A stretch of DNA of 18,459 bases, taken from contig CAJUEI010000055.1 in the NCBI GenBank assembly GCA_910585255.1, positions 1 to 18,459 of the forward strand, written 5' to 3'. Position numbers and translations under genes: made by a program. Numbering within the stretch: position 1 is the first letter of the stretch; every line of letters starts with the position of its first letter. Origin of the DNA: an uncultured Lachnospiraceae bacterium (GTDB lineage: Bacteria; Bacillota; Clostridia; Lachnospirales; Lachnospiraceae). Shown here piece by piece: positions 15,981-18,459 of the stretch. A model generated the notes under the pieces. It worked only from the letters and a program-made list of their open reading frames with translations. It was not told the DNA's origin and made no database searches.

Positions 15981-17126
15981 TTACACGACTGACTCTATTA
16001 CCTTCAATAAATTTTTAGAAGAATTTTCCCATGTAAATTTTTTCGCCCTCTGAATTCCCTTTTCACTTAACATATTTGCTAATTCTTTATTTTGCATAAT
16101 ATCTAGCATAGCATAATATAACTCCTCTTCAGATTCTGGATCTACCAAAATACCTGCATCTCCTACTACCTCTGGTATAGATGCTACCTTTGATGATATT
16201 ACCGGTGTCCCGCATGCCATTGCCTCTAAAGGCGGCAAACCAAACCCTTCATAAAAAGACGGAAATACAAATGCTGCTGCACCATTTATCAGTACCGCAC
16301 TTTCCTCTTCTGTTATATAACCAACAAATATAATATCCCTATTTAACTGCAATTTATCAATCCATATATCAATCTCTTTATACAGCCATCCCCTCTTTCC
16401 CGCTAATACCAATTTAGGCTGTTTTCCAAAAAATTTTTCTTTTATCTTATAATATGCTTTGATCAATCCAACAATATTTTTCCTTGGCTCTATTGTTCCA
16501 AGATACATAAAGTAATCTTTTGAAATATGATACTTATTCTTTACACTTTCTATTTTTTCCCTTGTATAATTGGGATGATATATATCAAAATCTACTCCTG
16601 CATAAATCACTTCAATATTATCTGGATGGATATTCAAATATTTTACCATCTCTTTTTTGCTGAACTCAGAAATAGTAATAAATTTATCTGCCCGTCTTTT
16701 CGAACGCCGAATATTTAGATTCAGCCATATTTTTGTTCTTATCCTTAAAGTTTCCGGGTATACTTTATACGCCATATCATGGATAAATACTATCTTTTTT
16801 CCCTTCACCCCCGGCGGAACAATATAATTAAAAAAAATAGTTGCATCCATATCTTTGCTAAAAAAGATATGATACGGCAATGGCAATACTGCTGTAATTA
16901 ATTTATAAAGAACCCCAGAACAGCCAAAATTCTTTCTTATTTTATATCCATATTTTTTATATTCTTCTACTGCAGGTAAATATATTTTCTCATGCTTTCC
17001 GACCAAGACATTTAATTCTAATTCATATGTCTGCTGCTTAAAATTCTTTAAAATATTCTCTGCATATCTTCCTATCCCTGTCAAATCAGGCTTTAACAAT
17101 AATTGAGCATCAAATGCTATCTTCAT
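15981..17126 (-). CDS. GT4 glycosyltransferase (WbpZ/WbaZ mannosyltransferase-like)
   Basis: A canonical single-module GT4 enzyme of 381 aa, retaining, GT-B fold. I place the start at ATG 17126, after GGAAGGAAACAG; the ORF extends five codons to a GTG at 17141 that lacks its own RBS. The N-terminus MKIAFDAQLLL with TGIGRYAENILKNF is typical of the mannosyltransferase group. FIHDMAYKVYP, FMYLGTIEPRKNI and LVLAGKRGW follow. The catalytic EX7E motif is intact at E293/E301 in YEGFGLPPLEAMACGTPV. It lies between the aminotransferase and rmd, so it plausibly adds the first GDP-mannose- or GDP-rhamnose-derived residue to the lipid-linked primer before polymer growth. The specific linkage is inference. 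Confidence 0.92.
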   Translation of the reverse strand: MKIAFDAQLLLKPDLTGIGRYAENILKNFKQQTYELELNVLVGKHEKIYLPAVEEYKKYGYKIRKNFGCSGVLYKLITAVLPLPYHIFFSKDMDATIFFNYIVPPGVKGKKIVFIHDMAYKVYPETLRIRTKIWLNLNIRRSKRRADKFITISEFSKKEMVKYLNIHPDNIEVIYAGVDFDIYHPNYTREKIESVKNKYHISKDYFMYLGTIEPRKNIVGLIKAYYKIKEKFFGKQPKLVLAGKRGWLYKEIDIWIDKLQLNRDIIFVGYITEEESAVLINGAAAFVFPSFYEGFGLPPLEAMACGTPVISSKVASIPEVVGDAGILVDPESEEELYYAMLDIMQNKELANMLSEKGIQRAKKFTWENSSKNLLKVIESVV

Positions 17127-17144
17127 CTGTTTCCTTCCCACCGT

Positions 17145-18251
17145 CTACTTTGTTACAATTCGAATCAGACACTCACAAATATAGGCAATATCTTCTTCAG
17201 AAAGTAACGCATGTGACGGCAGACTAATTCCTCTTTCTGCTATCCCTTCTGCAACCGGCATTGACAATGTTCTGTCATAATATGGCGGCATAATATGCAT
17301 AGGATAAAACACTGGTCTCATCTCAATACTGCACTGTTCCATCTGTTCCATTACCGTGTCTCTTGACTTCTTTATATGTTCGCTTAAAATCACATTATTC
17401 ATCCAATAAACACTCTTACAATCTGCCGGCACAGACTGCATCTGAAACAGTGATTCTGTCCCTTTTAAATACTTTTGATATAAATCAGCTACTCGTTTTC
17501 TCTGGGAAATATGCCAATCAATCTGTTCTAACTGTGCCAGTCCGACCGCCGCCTGCATATTAGTCATACGATAGTTATAGCCAACAATCTCATGCCAATA
17601 TCTCCTTTTTGAAGATACCCCTTGTCCCTTTAAAAGCTTCATTTTTTTGTACAATTCTTCACTATTTGTTGTAACCATTCCACCTTCCCCAGCAGTAATA
17701 ATCTTATTTCCAAAAAAGCTAAAAGAAGCGACCTCTCCCAGACTTCCCACCTTTTTCCCTTTATATAATGCACCATGAGCTTCTGCCGCATCTTCTATTA
17801 CATAAAGATGATGCTTTTTTGCAATTCTATTAATTTCATCCATATCAGCCGATAAGCCATATAAATGTACCGGCATAATAGCTTTTGTATGTTCTGTAAT
17901 CTTTTCTTCAATTTTGCTGGGATCGATATTAAAGGTTCCAGGCTCACTATCTACAAAAACAGGTTTCGCACCACAATATTTCACACTATTTGCAGTTGCA
18001 ATATAGGTAAGTGCCGGCATAATCACTTCATCTTTCAAACCAATTCCAAGCCCCATCAGACATAGATGAAGCGATACTGTTCCGTTTGAACAAGAAACCG
18101 CATACTTTGTTCCGCAAAAATCTGCAAATTTTTCTTCAAATTCATGAACAAATCTACCATTCGCCGATACCCATCCCGTATCAATACATTCATTTAGATA
18201 CTGTTTCTCCCTACCATTAAATACGGGCTCTGCCATATTAATTCTTTTCAC
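17145..18251 (-). CDS. DegT/DnrJ/EryC1/StrS aminotransferase (PglE/perosamine-synthase-like, C4 amination)
   Basis: A 368-residue PLP enzyme. PLP lysine K183 lies in SFFGNKIITAGEGGM, D154 in IEDAAEAHGA, and RYWHEIVGYNYRMTNMQAA is typical of the 4-aminotransferases that make perosamine or UDP-4-amino sugars. I choose GTG 18251 because GAGGTG sits 6 bases upstream; the longer in-frame GTG at 18260 lies inside that RBS. It overlaps the acetyltransferase stop by 14 nt. Aminotransferase plus PglD-type acetyltransferase side by side is the pattern of UDP-bacillosamine-type synthesis, often used for the first sugar on undecaprenyl diphosphate. Perosamine synthesis is an alternative, because a GDP-4-keto-6-deoxymannose reductase gene is in the same operon. 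The sequence does not decide. Confidence 0.9.
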   Translation of the reverse strand: MKRINMAEPVFNGREKQYLNECIDTGWVSANGRFVHEFEEKFADFCGTKYAVSCSNGTVSLHLCLMGLGIGLKDEVIMPALTYIATANSVKYCGAKPVFVDSEPGTFNIDPSKIEEKITEHTKAIMPVHLYGLSADMDEINRIAKKHHLYVIEDAAEAHGALYKGKKVGSLGEVASFSFFGNKIITAGEGGMVTTNSEELYKKMKLLKGQGVSSKRRYWHEIVGYNYRMTNMQAAVGLAQLEQIDWHISQRKRVADLYQKYLKGTESLFQMQSVPADCKSVYWMNNVILSEHIKKSRDTVMEQMEQCSIEMRPVFYPMHIMPPYYDRTLSMPVAEGIAERGISLPSHALLSEEDIAYICECLIRIVTK

Positions 18252-18459
18252 TTTTATCACCTCTATCGTATACTTTTATTACCTTTGCCGGAACACCTGC
18301 TGCCAGACAGTTCTTTTGTATATCTGTAATAACTGCTGCCCCTGCCCCAATCATTACATTCTCTCCGAGTGTAATACCATCTATTAAAGATGAACCCACT
18401 CCAATAAAACTGCCATCTCCTATTACCGTTGTTCCGCAAATAGAACTTCCCGGAGCTAT
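18238..18459 (-). CDS. 3' end of a PglD/NeuD-family left-handed beta-helix sugar N-acetyltransferase
   Basis: Only the last 73 codons are in the window; the 5' part lies beyond the right edge. The visible part shows hexapeptide-repeat coils (IAPGSSICG, VIGDGSFIGVGS, ITLGENVMIGAGAAVITDI) and the closing LAAGVPAKVIK that ends most acetyltransferases of this fold. PglD/NeuD enzymes acetylate the C4 amino group of UDP-4-amino sugars with acetyl-CoA. The adjacent aminotransferase supplies an amino sugar, which supports the call. The stop TAA at 18240-18238 lies 14 nt inside the aminotransferase gene. Serine, maltose or other hexapeptide acyltransferases share these features, so the PglD assignment rests mainly on context. 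Confidence 0.85.
   Translation of the reverse strand: MAPGSSICGTTVIGDGSFIGVGSSLIDGITLGENVMIGAGAAVITDIQKNCLAAGVPAKVIKVYDRGDKSEKN

Noticed and set aside
7018..18251. The two DegT-type aminotransferases as a recent duplication
   Set aside because: Shared stretches are the general family motifs. Their active-site and C-terminal signatures place them in different subfamilies (3-amino versus 4-amino sugars).

Overview
The window is AT-rich (roughly one third G+C), and every supported gene lies on the minus strand, so transcription runs from the right end to the left. Gene content (Wzm/Wzt exporter, YfhO, GtrA, GtrB, DegT-type aminotransferases, AGGAGG-like ribosome binding sites, many 4-nt ATGA overlaps) points to a low-GC Gram-positive anaerobe, most likely a clostridium of the Lachnospiraceae type. 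That placement is inference from style and family content; no marker gene is present. The window is the middle and distal part of one long surface-polysaccharide operon. No promoter for the operon start and no rho-independent terminator is visible. No gap between genes exceeds 300 bases; the longest, 8559-8785, holds a gene relic.

In transcription order, region 1 (18459-15035) makes building blocks and starts the chain: the 3' end of a PglD/NeuD-type left-handed beta-helix acetyltransferase, a DegT-family sugar aminotransferase, a GT4 glycosyltransferase, and an Rmd-like reductase that probably makes GDP-D-rhamnose. Region 2 (15017-13424) is the ABC exporter: permease Wzm and ATPase Wzt. Region 3 (13406-8786) is polymer assembly: a 783-residue double GT-B protein, a 564-residue GT4-like protein with a membrane hairpin inserted in its N-terminal half, and a 193-residue secreted, membrane-anchored protein of unknown family. 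The arrangement resembles ABC-transporter-dependent D-rhamnan clusters such as the Pseudomonas A-band locus.

Region 4 (8745-2949) is a decoration cassette. It begins with a decayed YfhO 3' end, then GtrA, an FdtB/QdtB-like 3-aminotransferase, an FdtA/QdtA-like 3,4-ketoisomerase, GtrB and an intact YfhO. Read together: a dTDP-3-amino-3,6-dideoxyhexose is made, a sugar is loaded on undecaprenyl phosphate by GtrB, flipped with GtrA, and transferred outside the membrane by YfhO. Region 5 (2935-140) is an FkbH-like protein, a discrete acyl carrier protein and a GNAT-VOC fusion, a likely glyceryl-ACP route that may acylate the amino sugar or the chain.

Region 6 is the left edge. Forty-seven bases after the GNAT-VOC stop, a new ORF starts with a ribosome binding site and ATG at 92 and, after 13 codons, enters a (GACA)n tetranucleotide tract of at least 13 units that runs off the window. 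A tetranucleotide repeat just inside a start codon is the hallmark of a slipped-strand phase-variable gene, so the operon probably ends in, or continues into, an ON/OFF-switching gene. This and the FkbH-ACP-GNAT/VOC module are the most interesting elements here.
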